This document shows positions 7,979-18,031 of a stretch of 64,000 nt of DNA, in pieces; position 1 is the stretch's first letter, and every line of letters starts with the position of its first letter. The notes below the pieces were generated by a model. That model saw nothing but the letters and a program-made list of their open reading frames with translations. It did not search any database and was not told the origin of the DNA. Origin of the DNA: Isochrysis galbana (lineage: Eukaryota; Haptophyta; Isochrysidales; Isochrysidaceae). The translations under genes were made by a program, and so were the position numbers. The DNA lies in contig CM030935.1 in the NCBI GenBank assembly GCA_018136815.1, forward strand, positions 721,382 to 785,381. The letters are read 5' to 3'.

Positions 7979-9506
7979 ATGGTCGCAATCGAAGTGTGCA
8001 GGGGCACTCACTCTACTTCCACTGATGAAGAGCTTAGCGCCGCTGTCAGTGCGCTGCTCTTGCGGCTTAAGGCCGCGCGGAGCGTTCCGTTTGTTGAGGG
8101 CGAAGTGGTCAATGTGAGCTCAGATATGGATCTTGCTGGACACGTGTCACACTTGCGTGTGTGTGATGTCGAGGCGAGCGGAGAGCATATCTACGTCCAC
8201 ACCCTCGACGACGAGGAGCCGGCGGAAGAGACCACTGAAGGAGGTGACGGTGACACCGTCGCATTTCAGATGTGGTCGCTGCCCTCAACACAGTTTGATG
8301 GCCTTTGGGAGTCCCTGCTCTTCGACGAGGAGGAGGCACAGCTGAAGCGCAACCTTCTTCGTTATGTGGAAACAGCGATGCACTTCTCCGATGTCGGAGT
8401 GGACCCACGTATCATATCGTGTAACCGTCTCGTGATGCTCCATGGCCCTCCTGGCACTGGCAAGACCTCCATCTGCAAAGGCCTGGCTCAGAAGCTTGCC
8501 ATCCGACTCGGTCGGCGTTATCCTCTGGCTCATTTGATCGAAGTGAACGCGCATTCGCTATTCTCCAAGTGGTTTTCAGAGTCCGGAAAGATGGTGATGG
8601 GTATGTTCCAGCGGATCACGGAGATGCTTGAAGATGGCGACGCACTTGTGTGCGTGCTTATCGATGAGGTAAATCTTTCACACCGACAGATGAAATGGAG
8701 GGGGGGGGGGGGGGTCGAGATGGCTCGTGCGGTGCCACAGGGCGGGCTTGAGCGGAGTCGCGTTTCGAGGTAGCTTTGCGTGGGCGCATCAGTCTTAGAC
8801 CTGCTTGGCCGAAGCTCGGGCTCGTCGACATCCGTTGCACCAACACACGTACTACTTGACACCTCAATCTGCGATAATCGTGCCTATCTGAGCAATATTT
8901 CTCTGTGCACCATAGGTTGAATCGCTTACACGGGCTCGCGAGGCGGCTATGTCCTCGAATGAGCCTTCCGACGCCGTGCGTGTCGTGAATGCCTTGCTCA
9001 CCCAACTGGATGGCCTGAAACGTTTCCCAAACGCCCTAGTCCTCACGACTTCCAACATAGCATCAGCTGTAGACCCTGCTTTTGTCGACCGTGCTGATAT
9101 CAAGCAGTATGTAGGCCCACCCGGTACGCAAGCACGATACGCCATACTCTCGGCATGCATCGTCGAGCTGCAACGTTCAGGGGTCATGAAGGTTGCCGAA
9201 ACTCCTCTTCCATGGAACGCATTGCTGCCGTTGATACCAAAACCACCTGTGGCATTTGATGTGCTCCAACAGTTGTGTGATGGTGGGGTATCATCTGCGC
9301 CAAGGCATTCACTCATGCTGCATGCTCTCGCCGCTTCCTGCGAGGGCATCTCAGGGCGCGCTCTCAGGAAGCTCCCGTTCCTTGCGCACGCCCTTTTTTT
9401 GCCATCTGCACCATGTAGTGAAGAACCGGTTGAAATCTTCTTGCAAGCACTAAAGCATGCCATCAAACATGAACAAGATTCGCGCTCTAAAATGAATGTT
9501 GTTTGA
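7979..9506 (+). CDS. TRIP13: TRIP13/PCH2-type AAA+ ATPase
   Basis: Two exons, 7979-8668 and 8916-9506, separated by a 247-bp GT-AG intron in phase 0, give 426 residues; human TRIP13 has 432. Visible motifs are Walker A HGPPGTGKTS, the family signature HSLFSKWFSESGK, Walker B CVLIDEV continuing across the intron into ESL, sensor-1 LTTSNI and the arginine-bearing DRADIKQY. TRIP13/Pch2 uses ATP to unfold HORMA-domain proteins: it opens closed MAD2 with p31comet in the spindle checkpoint and acts on meiotic HORMADs. The N-terminal ~110 residues form the substrate-engaging domain. The intron carries a 15-base G run that may be error-prone in sequencing. Start at the first ATG in frame. This looks intact and native. 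Confidence 0.93.
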
Positions 9507-10449
9507 ACCCGCCCGCCTTCGAATTCCACACGCACAGCGTATTGCGCCATCGCTACTCTCGTCCAAATGACTCGGAGGTCACCCACGAAAGGCGTACAAA
9601 TGCCTGCTCTATAGCTTTTCCTCGTCTTCAATGAGCGCGGCGTCTGCGCTCTTACCGCTCTGTATAGATAAGGGGCTGCCCCCGTCTTGGCCTCACGGTT
9701 GCCCCCAGCAGCACATATACGTATCCACTACGGATGGGGCAGACGCATAGATATCTAATGGAGAGCCGATGATTCTCGAATACTTTTTTCTTGGCCACTC
9801 TTTGTTGATAGCTTGCACGAGCTTGCTGGCAAAAATTGCTCCTCTTTCACGGGCGCCTCTTTCCCGCACGCGCATCTTCTCTTCTTTTACTCAGCAACAA
9901 ATTTTCCTTCACCGGCATTCAACCAACTTTATTCTTGGTTGTGATGGAGCGCGCCGACGGGGCTCTTCTCCCCACAGGGCCTCCCGCCGAGGGCGGCCGC
10001 CCCCAGTCCCCATCGACCAGTCGCACTCGAAGCGACCGCGTCCGCCATCTGTGGCCGAGCATGTGCGTGCGATTCCGGTCGTGCCACACGGCCCGTGAAT
10101 CAGAAAATTTTGCAACTGGGAATATGGGCCCCTGCACCCTGCACTGAGCCGCTGGCCGATGGTGCACGCTGCACGCAGGCATGCAGGTGAAGGCACGGAT
10201 GAAGATGTCCCCGCAGCGGGCCCTACAGAGACCATGGCAAAGCCCTGGGGCGCGGGCATGCGGGGCATCAGAGCGCCTCAGCATGCATGTGCAACCATGG
10301 CCACGGCTTGGCTCGTGCTGAAGCCGAAGACGTATAGCGTTCCGCACTCCCAACTTCCAAGTCCCAAGTTTGCGGAACTGCTGTAGCGACCAACGGCCCA
10401 GATGACAGATGAGGGGCCAGTGCAGGCGAATGCGTGCGGCGTGCAGCGC
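9507..10449. other. Intergenic, downstream of TRIP13
   Basis: No convincing gene. Several short open frames on both strands have no domain character. No repeat match was noticed until the GC-rich element that begins near 10450. Confidence 0.5.
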
Positions 10450-10602
10450 GCGCTCGGCGAGGCTCTGGACAGTTGTTGTGTTGATTGCTCAGCCCTGCCA
10501 GTAGGCGGGGGCTGAGGATGGTTGTGTTGGCCCACCCAGGGGGTGTCCGCGATGGAGGGAGGGGGGCGCGAGGCCCCCATTGACCCCTACTTATAAAAGT
10601 AG
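10450..10602. mobile_element. Retroposon subfamily B, hairpin-end fragment
   Basis: Holds the block found again at 15960-16090 and, reversed, at 14133-14300: a GCCCCTGCC-like hairpin, GGGGTGTCCGCGATGGA, a GGGGGGCGCGAGGCCCCC stem-loop and a terminal palindrome, CTACTTATAAAAGTAG (10587-10602). The other end was not located. Confidence 0.65.
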
Positions 10603-10648
10603 CCGACGAAAACATAGAGAGGACACCTGCCGCCGATGCTCTGGTTGA

Positions 10649-11527
10649 ATAAATAAAATTAAAATGTTATATCCTAGCCAACCCCACTAGCTAATTGGAC
10701 ACAACTTTTCAGCCCCGGACTCCCGCCATGCCTGGCGAGCCAGGTGTCCGAGTGGTACCGGGGGGGGGGGCATTGCCCCCTCCCCTCGATATTTGTCCTC
10801 CCCCCAGCCCCCCAGTGCAAGCACCGACCCTACGCACCCCAGCACACCCTCTCCTCGAGGCCACGCTGGGGGAAAACCCCTTTCGGGTAAAACAACGCAG
10901 GGGGGGGGGGGGCAATCGTGAGTTTAGGGGCCCAGAAGCGCTAATCTCCCTCGCCCGAGCGAGTGGCCGCGGCGAGCCGCGGCCCTTCCCTCCTGGCTCT
11001 GGCGCCCCCGTCTTCTCTTACCCAAACGGGGCGAGAAGACACGTAAACGCCGGAGGGGAGAGCTGCCGCTCCCCCCTCCCCTCCCTCTTCCCTTTTCCTC
11101 CTCTCTTCCCTGCGGCGGGGCCCATGGCGCGCGCCTGCGGCCCCTCGCTCAGGTCCCCAGATGGCCTGCAGGGCCTGGGAGCACAGCTCAGGGGGCAGGT
11201 GAGGCTGGGGCATGGCCCTGGCCCCTCCTGCCTCTCCCTCGCTGGCGCTCCGAGCCCCTGCGAGTCGACTGGAGCTGGCTGGGGGGTCCTGAACAGGGGG
11301 CCCAGGGGGAGGAGGGGCTGGTCAGAGGAATGGGCAGGCCACGACGGGCCAGGGCGGGCGAGTCAGGCGGGCCTGTGGGGAGAGGAATGGGTCAGCATGG
11401 CTGTGTGCTCCTGGCAAGCCATCAGGCGTGCCAGGAGAGTGGGTGGATCCTCCCCCATGGCAAGGGAGGAGTGGAGAGAGAGGGGGGCTCGTGCCCCCCC
11501 ATGGGCGAACTAAGTATAAACTTAGTT
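10649..11527 (-). mobile_element. Retroposon copy R2, full length
   Basis: An 879-bp element bracketed by a perfect 17-bp direct repeat, GCCGATGCTCTGGTTGA, at 10632-10648 and 11528-11544. The left edge is A/T rich (ATAAATAAAATTAAAATG). The right edge has the GGGGGGCTCGTGCCCCCC stem-loop followed by the perfect palindrome AACTAAGTATAAACTTAGTT (8-bp arms, ATAA loop) flush with the duplication. There is no open frame of note, so it is non-autonomous. It interrupts a gypsy-type retrotransposon fragment. This copy is the reference for judging the split copy R1 and the chimeric copies R3, R4 and R7. Confidence 0.9.
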
Positions 11528-11880
11528 GCCGATGCTCTGGTTGAGCATTGGCGGCAGGTGTCGGGTGTCGGGTCGGGTGTTCTCCCTGTCTCCCTGCCTC
11601 ACGGCGTCGAAAGACGAGTCGGGAATCTGACGTTGGGGCGGCAAAGGCGTTGCAGGTACGGGCTTGGTCGACCTGCGCCTGAGCGGGCGCGATCGGCAGC
11701 GCACCGGTCCCGCCAGTGGCCAACAAACTTTTGTCGACCAGCGAGCAGCGTTGAGCGCCTTGGCGCCTTAGTGCTCCAACTCCTCGTCAGTCGCGAGCCC
11801 GGGCGAATCCTGCGGGGCGAGGGTCGGGACAGTCAAGGAACATCGTGTACGACGGCGTGACGGCCGAATCGGCCGTGTGC
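11528..11880 (+). mobile_element. Ty3/gypsy chromovirus fragment (fossil)
   Basis: About 240 bp here (roughly 11640-11880) is a close copy of the 5' coding end of the chromovirus fossil at 23449-28546, in the opposite orientation. Shared strings include CAACAAACTTTTGTCGACCA and GGGTCGGGACAGTCAAGGAA. The retroposon at 10649-11527 lies inside it, so the fragment also includes at least 10632-10648. It is only a broken remnant. Age cannot be set from one pair, but the high similarity suggests a fairly recent burst. Confidence 0.8.
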
Positions 11881-12891
11881 CGTGTGCGAGCTGTGTGCTG
11901 TGGTGCGCATGTGCATGCGCTGACGTCATTCATCGCTGGGGGACCAGGGTCTAGGGTTTGAAATTTGCTTTATAGGCAATATGGGGCGTCGGATCCCTAA
12001 TTATTTAATAAATGATAAATGTCTAGGCACCTTTTAAGTGAAAGAAACACATGTCTCAGTGGGAGCGCGACGTCGCGACGTCCAGTTCGGCTCGTGTCTC
12101 GTGTGAGCCGCCAGAGCGTGTGCGTGTGCTAGTGCTAGGGGGGGGGGCAGACGGCAGACGGGACATCGTACCATGTTTTCGGGCACGAAGACTCTGAAAG
12201 GGCCGGGAGACCCTCCGACCCGCTTTCGCCGGGGCTTTCCGCTCACGGTCAAAAATGTCGACCCCCCCAATATTAGTACTTAGAAAGCCCTGTTTGACCG
12301 CCCTATAAACTATGAAGGGAGTGAGAGTTTTGATGGGGATAGGCGATGGCGTGAGTCAGCAACGTGAGTACGTGAGTGCGATGGGTTCCCAATGGGTTCC
12401 CCGTAGCTAGCAGTAGAAGCCAGAATCTGCAGGTGTGTTTTATTTCTGTGGTTTACTCGCGCTTTTCGCTCTTGCACAGAAAGTTCTGCAGTTTCTCTCG
12501 CTGCTCTTCTCTCGATCTCAATCGATCGCCAACATCAAAAGACGTGGGATGAAGAGAGACTACTACAATAAAATGGAGCTCTAGAGCTCTAGGGTCTAGG
12601 GAGTAGGGAGAGAGGAGAGGACAGGAGGAAGAGAGGGAGGTTTGATGGGAAGAGAGGCCTCTGTCAATTACTTTCTGACGTCAAGAGAGACGTGGACAGC
12701 GTTTTTACGTCTTACATCTTCCCCAACCGCCTTCCCCTCCCCCCCCCCCCCCCCCTTCTCCCCGCTCTCTCTCCCTCTCTCTCTCCCTCCCCTCCCCTCC
12801 CTCCAGCATCCGATCTCGACCCTCCCCCCCCCCCCGCCCCCCCCCCCCCGCGAGACGCATCACGCAACAGAGCGCTGAATCTCCCCGCACC
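11881..12891. other. Upstream region of the light-harvesting gene
   Basis: The string CTGTTTGACCGCCCTA ends at 12304. It is the terminal sequence of a dispersed repeat also seen at 15165-15180, 30933, 41373 and 42004. The last 170 bp before the coding start are C-rich with CT and CCC runs, typical of the 5' leaders in this window. No gene seen. Confidence 0.5.
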
Positions 12892-13809
12892 ATGCTCGCC
12901 ATCCCGGGCACAGCGACTCTCTCCTACGCCACGCCGGCGCTTGCTGCCCGGCCCGCCGCGATGCGCGCGGGCACGCCGCTCATGCCCGCCGAGCCGCCCA
13001 CTTTCGAAGAGATGGTCGCTTCCAAGAAGAGGCTGATTGAGGCTCATGCTGCAGATGTGGAGATGTCGATGGATTGGCTTGGCGCGACGTTGCGAGCAAA
13101 GGAGACACGCAAGTTGGCCGACATCCCGGGCGCAGATCTCTCGGTACTCAACGCTCTCAAGCTACCAGGAGACATTGGCTTCGATCCGCTTGGCCTCGCC
13201 GAGACGCCCACTCACCTGCTCTGCTACCGTGAGGCTGAGGTAAAGCACGGTCGTCTTGCTATGCTCGGCGTGGCTGGCTGGGTGGGCTCCGAGCTATTCC
13301 ACGAGCCGGCGGCCCGTGCCTTCGGCGCACAAAGCATGCTTGACCTCACGGATGGCCGCGCGCCTTCGGTTCTCAACGGCGGCCTCGGTCAATTTGGTGG
13401 TGCCTTCTGGCTGGCTGCCTTCGCCCTCGCTTCTCTCCTTGAGTCGAGCACCGTCACCCAGCAGTTCGAGGGCTGGCAGAGCGCCGACAAGCCCTGGAAG
13501 TACAGCCCAGGCGACTACGCCTTTGACCCGCTCGACCTACGCACCAAGCTCGCGGAATACTGGGCCAAGCGCTCCGACGTCAAGCCTACCACAGAGGCGG
13601 AGAAGATGGAGCTCCTCGCCAACATTAAGGCCAACATTGAGACGGCCGAGATCGCCCACGGCCGCATGGCCATGCTCGCCATCACGGGGTTCGCCCTCCA
13701 GGAGGCTTTCTGGCACCAGTCCGTTGTCGACCAGTCGCCCATCTTCTTTGCCACCCCCGTCTACCATGGTCTTGCTGCCATTATGGGCGGCATCCGTGGG
13801 ATGTTCTAG
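12892..13809 (+). CDS. Fucoxanthin/chlorophyll a/c-type light-harvesting protein
   Basis: A single exon of 305 residues. Two chlorophyll-binding helices carry the LHC signature: EVKHGRLAMLGVAGW (first helix) and EIAHGRMAMLAITGF (third helix), with a hydrophobic middle helix GAFWLAAFALASLLE between them. The loops LPGDIGFDPLGL and SPGDYAFDPLDL are the usual LHC entry motifs. The N-terminus MLAIPGTATLSYATPALAA is Ala/Thr rich and probably part of a plastid-targeting presequence. The protein binds chlorophyll and carotenoid in the thylakoid and passes energy to a photosystem. At 305 residues it is longer than typical diatom FCPs (~200), with an extended N-terminal stretch of about 70 residues before the first helix. 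Subfamily placement (LHCF, LHCR or other) needs a tree. Confidence 0.93.
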   Translation: MLAIPGTATLSYATPALAARPAAMRAGTPLMPAEPPTFEEMVASKKRLIEAHAADVEMSMDWLGATLRAKETRKLADIPGADLSVLNALKLPGDIGFDPLGLAETPTHLLCYREAEVKHGRLAMLGVAGWVGSELFHEPAARAFGAQSMLDLTDGRAPSVLNGGLGQFGGAFWLAAFALASLLESSTVTQQFEGWQSADKPWKYSPGDYAFDPLDLRTKLAEYWAKRSDVKPTTEAEKMELLANIKANIETAEIAHGRMAMLAITGFALQEAFWHQSVVDQSPIFFATPVYHGLAAIMGGIRGMF

Positions 13810-14132
13810 AGGCGACTCAACCATCACCCGCACGATACTGTGCAACAATATCAGCGATAACAGTCATTGTTTATGTCTTCGTTTGCGGTCACTCCCGTGA
13901 GAAAAGCTGAGAGATGCATTTGATTTTGTTCTATGTGATTGGACAACTAAGGTCAACCTCTCCTTGCGCCGCGGAACGAAGACCGGAAGGGGCTGTGAGC
14001 CCCCCGGTCCGGATGCAATTATCTACGATTTTTCTTTGGGAGCCCCACGTGCGGATCGTCCCGTCTCATCAAATATGCACCCCCCTCCGGGCAACTCAAT
14101 CAAATCTCCTACTCCTGCCACGCAACCTACTT
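13810..14132. other. 3' flank of the light-harvesting gene
   Basis: No gene or repeat recognised beyond a short GC hairpin (GGGGCTGTGAGCCCC near 13990). Confidence 0.4.
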
Positions 14133-15180
14133 TATTAAGTGGGGGTCGATGGGGGCCTCGCGCCCATCCCACTCCATCGGTCCATCGTCCATCGTAGACA
14201 CCCATGGGTAGGCCCGCACAGTCACAGTCAACCTCAGACCTCAGCCCCTGTCTTTGGCCTTTGGGCAGGGGCTGAGCACTGATCAACCTGGCCCAAACCC
14301 CTAGGAGACGCGGGCCAGGACTCGCGCTCCCACGCCCGCTTGGGCCTGCCCTCGAGCTGACTCCGCTCCCTTCCTGGTCGCCAAGCGCGACAGCAGACTC
14401 TGGGCGGCACGCACCCATGGCCCATGGCCTGTGGCCAGCACCGACGAGCAAGGGAGAGGCAGGGGGGGCCAGGGGCTGAGCGCTGAGCCCCAGCCTCCAA
14501 TGCCCCCTGAGCTACCTGGCTGGCCCTCTAGGAGCCCCCAAAGGACCTCGAAGAGGAGCTCACCCACCAACAGTCCTCCCCCTCCTAGCACTAGCACGCC
14601 TGAAGAAGCACCCGGGAGCGTGGATTGCGACGAGGCACCGGCGCGCGGCTGGCGCGATTGGCGTCGCTGGCGCGGCGGGTTCTGCTCACTCAATGTCCTG
14701 GCTGGCCCGGACACCGGGCTGATGGCGGAGAAAGCTTTCGCAGCGCGCCCGGGCGCACGCCTAACTCGGGCGCTCCGGGACCCCTCCGTTGGCGCGCTAG
14801 CGAGGGACGCGAGGGGGCGATTTGCGATGAGGCGGCGGCGGGCATGGGGGGCAGTAGGAGGCTGTCCTGGCAGCCTACGCGCATGGCTGTGGCTGGCCGA
14901 GGCACGCTGCGCCGGGGACGCGTCGATTAGCGGCCCGACGCTCGCCCGCGCTCGCGTCGGACGTCGGCCCTCCGCGATAGTGATTTCTGGCCAATTTGCG
15001 CGTTTTCTGGTTACGCATCGCTGTGGGGGCTACCGTGGGGGGTCTAGGGCCCAAAGGGCACCGGATATGTGCTAGTTACACCTATCCGGTCACCATATCC
15101 AAAAATCTCGTAATGAATCCTCAATCTTGACTTGGTCAATTTTCACCCTTAGAAGTTAAAATAGCTGTTTGACCGCCCTA
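14133..15180. mobile_element. Retroposon subfamily B (reversed) joined to repeat C
   Basis: Starts with TACTTTATTAAGTGGGGGTC, the reverse of the hairpin end at 16090, then the reversed GCCCCTGCC hairpin block. The middle (14480-14950) shares the TGGCTGGCCCGGACACCGGG block with 15490-15530 and 31965. The right edge, 14990-15180, is a reversed copy of repeat C and ends GTTTGACCGCCCTA; its partner at 30933 starts TAGGGCGGTCAAAC. Internal open frames are GC-rich shadows. No target duplication was found, so boundaries are approximate. Confidence 0.55.
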
Positions 15181-15186
15181 CAATCC

Positions 15187-16090
15187 ACCCCCGGCGGCAT
15201 TCAAACGCGCTCACGCACGGCCCCGAGGGGCCCGGAGCGCCCAACTCGGAGCCGCGACCGGGCGCGCTGCGAGGCCCTTCTTGCTCATTAGCCCGGTTTG
15301 CGGGCCAGCCAAGGCACCAAGGCACCAAATGTCAAAGTGCCGCCGGGACGGCGCCGCCAATCGCGCCCGCCGCGCGCTGGAACCTCGTCGAAGTCTGCGA
15401 CCATTCGCCCCGCATGCGCGCTAACGCGCCGCCGCGAGGGGCCCGGAGAGCCCGAGTTAGGCGTGCGCCCGGGCGCGCTGCGAAAGCTTTCTTCGCCATC
15501 AGCCCGGTGTCCGGGCCAGCCAGGACCCGCCCCCCTCCGCCCGTTTGCCCGTTTGCTAACGCAAACGGGTCTCGTTTCTCACCACACTCCATCGGGGGGG
15601 GGTGCAAATCCCCCCCTCTCCCTCGTTCCCCGTTCCATTCTCTTCCACCTCTGTCCCTGCGGCGCGTCGCCATGCGGCGCGCCACGGCCTGCTCGTAGAG
15701 GTCCTTCAGGGGCGCAAGGGCGCCCAGAGCCCAGATGGCTAGCAAGGGCAGCTCAGGGGGCAGTGGAGGCTGGGGCTCAGCCCCTGGCCCCCCCTGCCTC
15801 TCCCTCGCTCGCCTCGCTGGCCTTGGGTGCCGCCCTGAGTCCCCTGTCTGCCTGGCGACCAGGGCTTTGGGGGGGGGGGAGTCAGTACGCATTACGAGAG
15901 CAGGCCCATGCGGGCCTGGGAGTGCGGCTCGCGGCCCGCGCCCACTAGGGTTCTGGGCCAGAATGATGATTGCCGAGCCCCTGCCAGAGGGTAGGGGCTG
16001 AGGTTGAATGTACGGGCCCATCCCGGGGGGTGTCCGCGATGGAGAGAGGGGGGCGCGAGGCCCCCATTGACCCCCACTTATAAAAGTAGG
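15187..16090. mobile_element. Retroposon subfamily B, direct copy
   Basis: Ends at right with GGGGGGCGCGAGGCCCCC, then a near-perfect palindrome CACTTATAAAAGTAG. The middle block (AACGCAAACGGG, then TGCAAATCCCCCC and a CCTGCGGCGCGTCGCCATGC string) recurs at 55020-55380. The left boundary and target duplication were not resolved. No coding potential that I trust. Confidence 0.6.
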
Positions 16091-16234
16091 TTGAATACGG
16101 TAAACACAAATACTACTACGTATTTCCCATCTCCCATCTAGGCTCTAGGCTCCTAGGCTCACGGTTCCGTGTATGCGCTCTCTACTCTCTATGGGGTAAC
16201 TGGAGCCTAGCGCGGCCTATAATAATTATAGTGT

Positions 16235-16510
16235 GCTAGTATAAAAAATAAAAATAAAGTAATTAATGTTACATTATCCTAGCCAATAGCCAATCCCGCA
16301 ATCCCACTAGCCACTAGCTAATTGGACACAACTCACAACTTTTCAGTCCCGGAATCCCGTCATGCCTGACGAGCCAGGTGTCCGAGTGATGCCGGGAGGA
16401 GGGAGAGAGAGGGGGCACCGCCCCCTCCCCTCGATATTTGTCCCCCTCCAGTGCACGCACCGACCCTGCGCACCCCAGCGCGTCCTCTCCTCGAGTGGCC
16501 ATGCCTCTGA
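16235..16510 (-). mobile_element. Retroposon R5, A/T-rich-end fragment
   Basis: Matches the left ~260 bp of R1 and R2: ATAAAGTAATTAATGTTA, CTAGCTAATTGGACACAACT, CATGCCTGACGAGCCAGG. It stops after CCTCTCCTCGAG. Because the tail end is kept and the hairpin end lost, it fits a 5'-truncated copy if the A/T-rich side is the 3' end. Confidence 0.75.
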
Positions 16511-16888
16511 GAGGGGAGGATATGCCTCAGCAGCCTCTCCCATGCCGACTTCAGTGAGTGAGAGCGGGCTCATGCCTCATGCCTCATGCCCGCTCTCCAT
16601 CCACCATCCACAACATCGGAGGGCGATGGGGGTAGTGATGGAGGCGCGGCGCCGGCCTCGAATGGGCGGTAGACGGCACTAGCCGCGAGCTCAGCTCCTG
16701 AGGAGGTCAAGCTGCGCCGCCGCTTGTATGGGCGTGCCGCTCCTTGTCGCTTGTCGTCGCTCCCGAGCAAGCGCAAGGGGCGACAAGCAGCAAGCAGCGG
16801 ACGGCGGTGTTCACTGGGACCAACCAAGCAAGAGCGGAAAAGAAAATTCGCTCTCGGCCTCCTCGCTCCTGGCGCAAAGAGAGGTGCA

Positions 16889-17820
16889 ATGTCGCGCTAC
16901 TGCGTGGTGCTCTCCCTGCTGCTCGGCTGGGCAGCGGCGGAGGAGGCGGCGGAGGAGGGACGCTCTGCGCTGCTGCTGTACAAGAAGTTGAGTCAGACTG
17001 AAGGCCATTCCCTCAACACGCCCTTCAACGTCACCATCACTGTCTTCAATCGAGGTAAGCAGCGTCGGCCTCTCTGAGAACCACTGAGCGAAGAGGGGGA
17101 AAAGGCTGAGGCGGTGGGCTGAGCGGGCAGCGGTGCGGCCCACGATTTGATTCAGGTGAAGGTAATGCCTACAGTCTCATGGTCATCGACGACAACTGGA
17201 AGTCAGACAAGTTTCGTGTTGTCGCTGGAAGCAACAATTTCACACTCGATTATCTCAGTTCTGGAGACTCATATGAGCACCAGTGCGTGCCGGCACGAAT
17301 GCACTGCACCATACCCATGCGGTATGATTTCGATCGACTTCATAGGTTTTGCATAGTCCGTTTGATCCACTCACACTCATTATGGCCATGGATGAATTCA
17401 GGTTTGTGGTGATGCCCATCCGCAAGACATGGCATCGAGTGCGCCCAGCCAAGATGTTCTTCGTTGACGGCGCAGACAGCGAGAGCACGCTCACTCATCT
17501 GTCCAACTCTCTTCCCGACATGCGCATCACTGAAAGCGTGGATGCTGTTGAGGGGGTGCGTGAGCGTTGCCATCTGTGTCTGCGCACAATCCTAATACTC
17601 ATTGAATCTCATGTTCCTATGCCGTGCTGTTGGCGACTCGCAGGCTGCCATCCTGATCGGGAGGATATTGTCGTTCAATATGATCAAGTCCAAACGCGGT
17701 TGGATGGTTTTGGCGGCTGTTGCGCTCGTGGTGATCTGCATTCAGGTGTACTTTATTGGCTCAGCTGTCCTCCAAAAGCGCCGCCACCTCCGTGCACTTG
17801 AGGATGTGAAGAAGTTGTAG
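16889..17820 (+). CDS. SSR2: Translocon-associated protein subunit beta (TRAP-beta)
   Basis: Four exons, 16889-17054, 17156-17282, 17402-17555 and 17644-17820, with GT-AG introns of 88-119 bp. Two of the donors are GTGCGT. They give 207 residues. Features are a cleavable signal peptide (MSRYCVVLSLLLGWAAAEE), the TRAP-beta start ALLLYKKL, an Ig-like lumenal domain with FNVTITVFNRGEGNA, a DDNW segment in place of the animal DDSFPPE, and FRVVAGSNNFTL. A single transmembrane helix follows near the C-terminus (WMVLAAVALVVICIQVYFI) with a short basic tail ending KKL. TRAP sits beside Sec61 at the ER and helps certain signal sequences enter. Identification rests on length, layout and motif order; sequence identity to animal TRAP-beta is modest. 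A C-terminal KKXX-like ER signal is not exact. Confidence 0.8.
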
Positions 17821-18031
17821 GCTCGGCTTGTCAATCGTGGACGACAGACAAGATCACACTCTATGGGATGCATACGATCACTTAATGCTCGTTTTTCATG
17901 CACGCATGCGGCTTGTTGTGTACGTTGTGGATGTGGCAGACAGAGATCAGATTGGAGGAGATCACTGACACTGACACTACACACTACACAGAAAGAAATT
18001 ATGTCGGATGGTGGGATAGTAGCCCTCTAGA

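Noticed and set aside
10649-11527. Helitron, because of the terminal hairpin
   Set aside because: Helitrons make no target duplication; here 15-19 bp duplications are found at four copies.
12692-13036. Pro-rich frame upstream of and overlapping the light-harvesting gene
   Set aside because: Shadow of poly-C/CT leader sequence and of the real gene in another frame.
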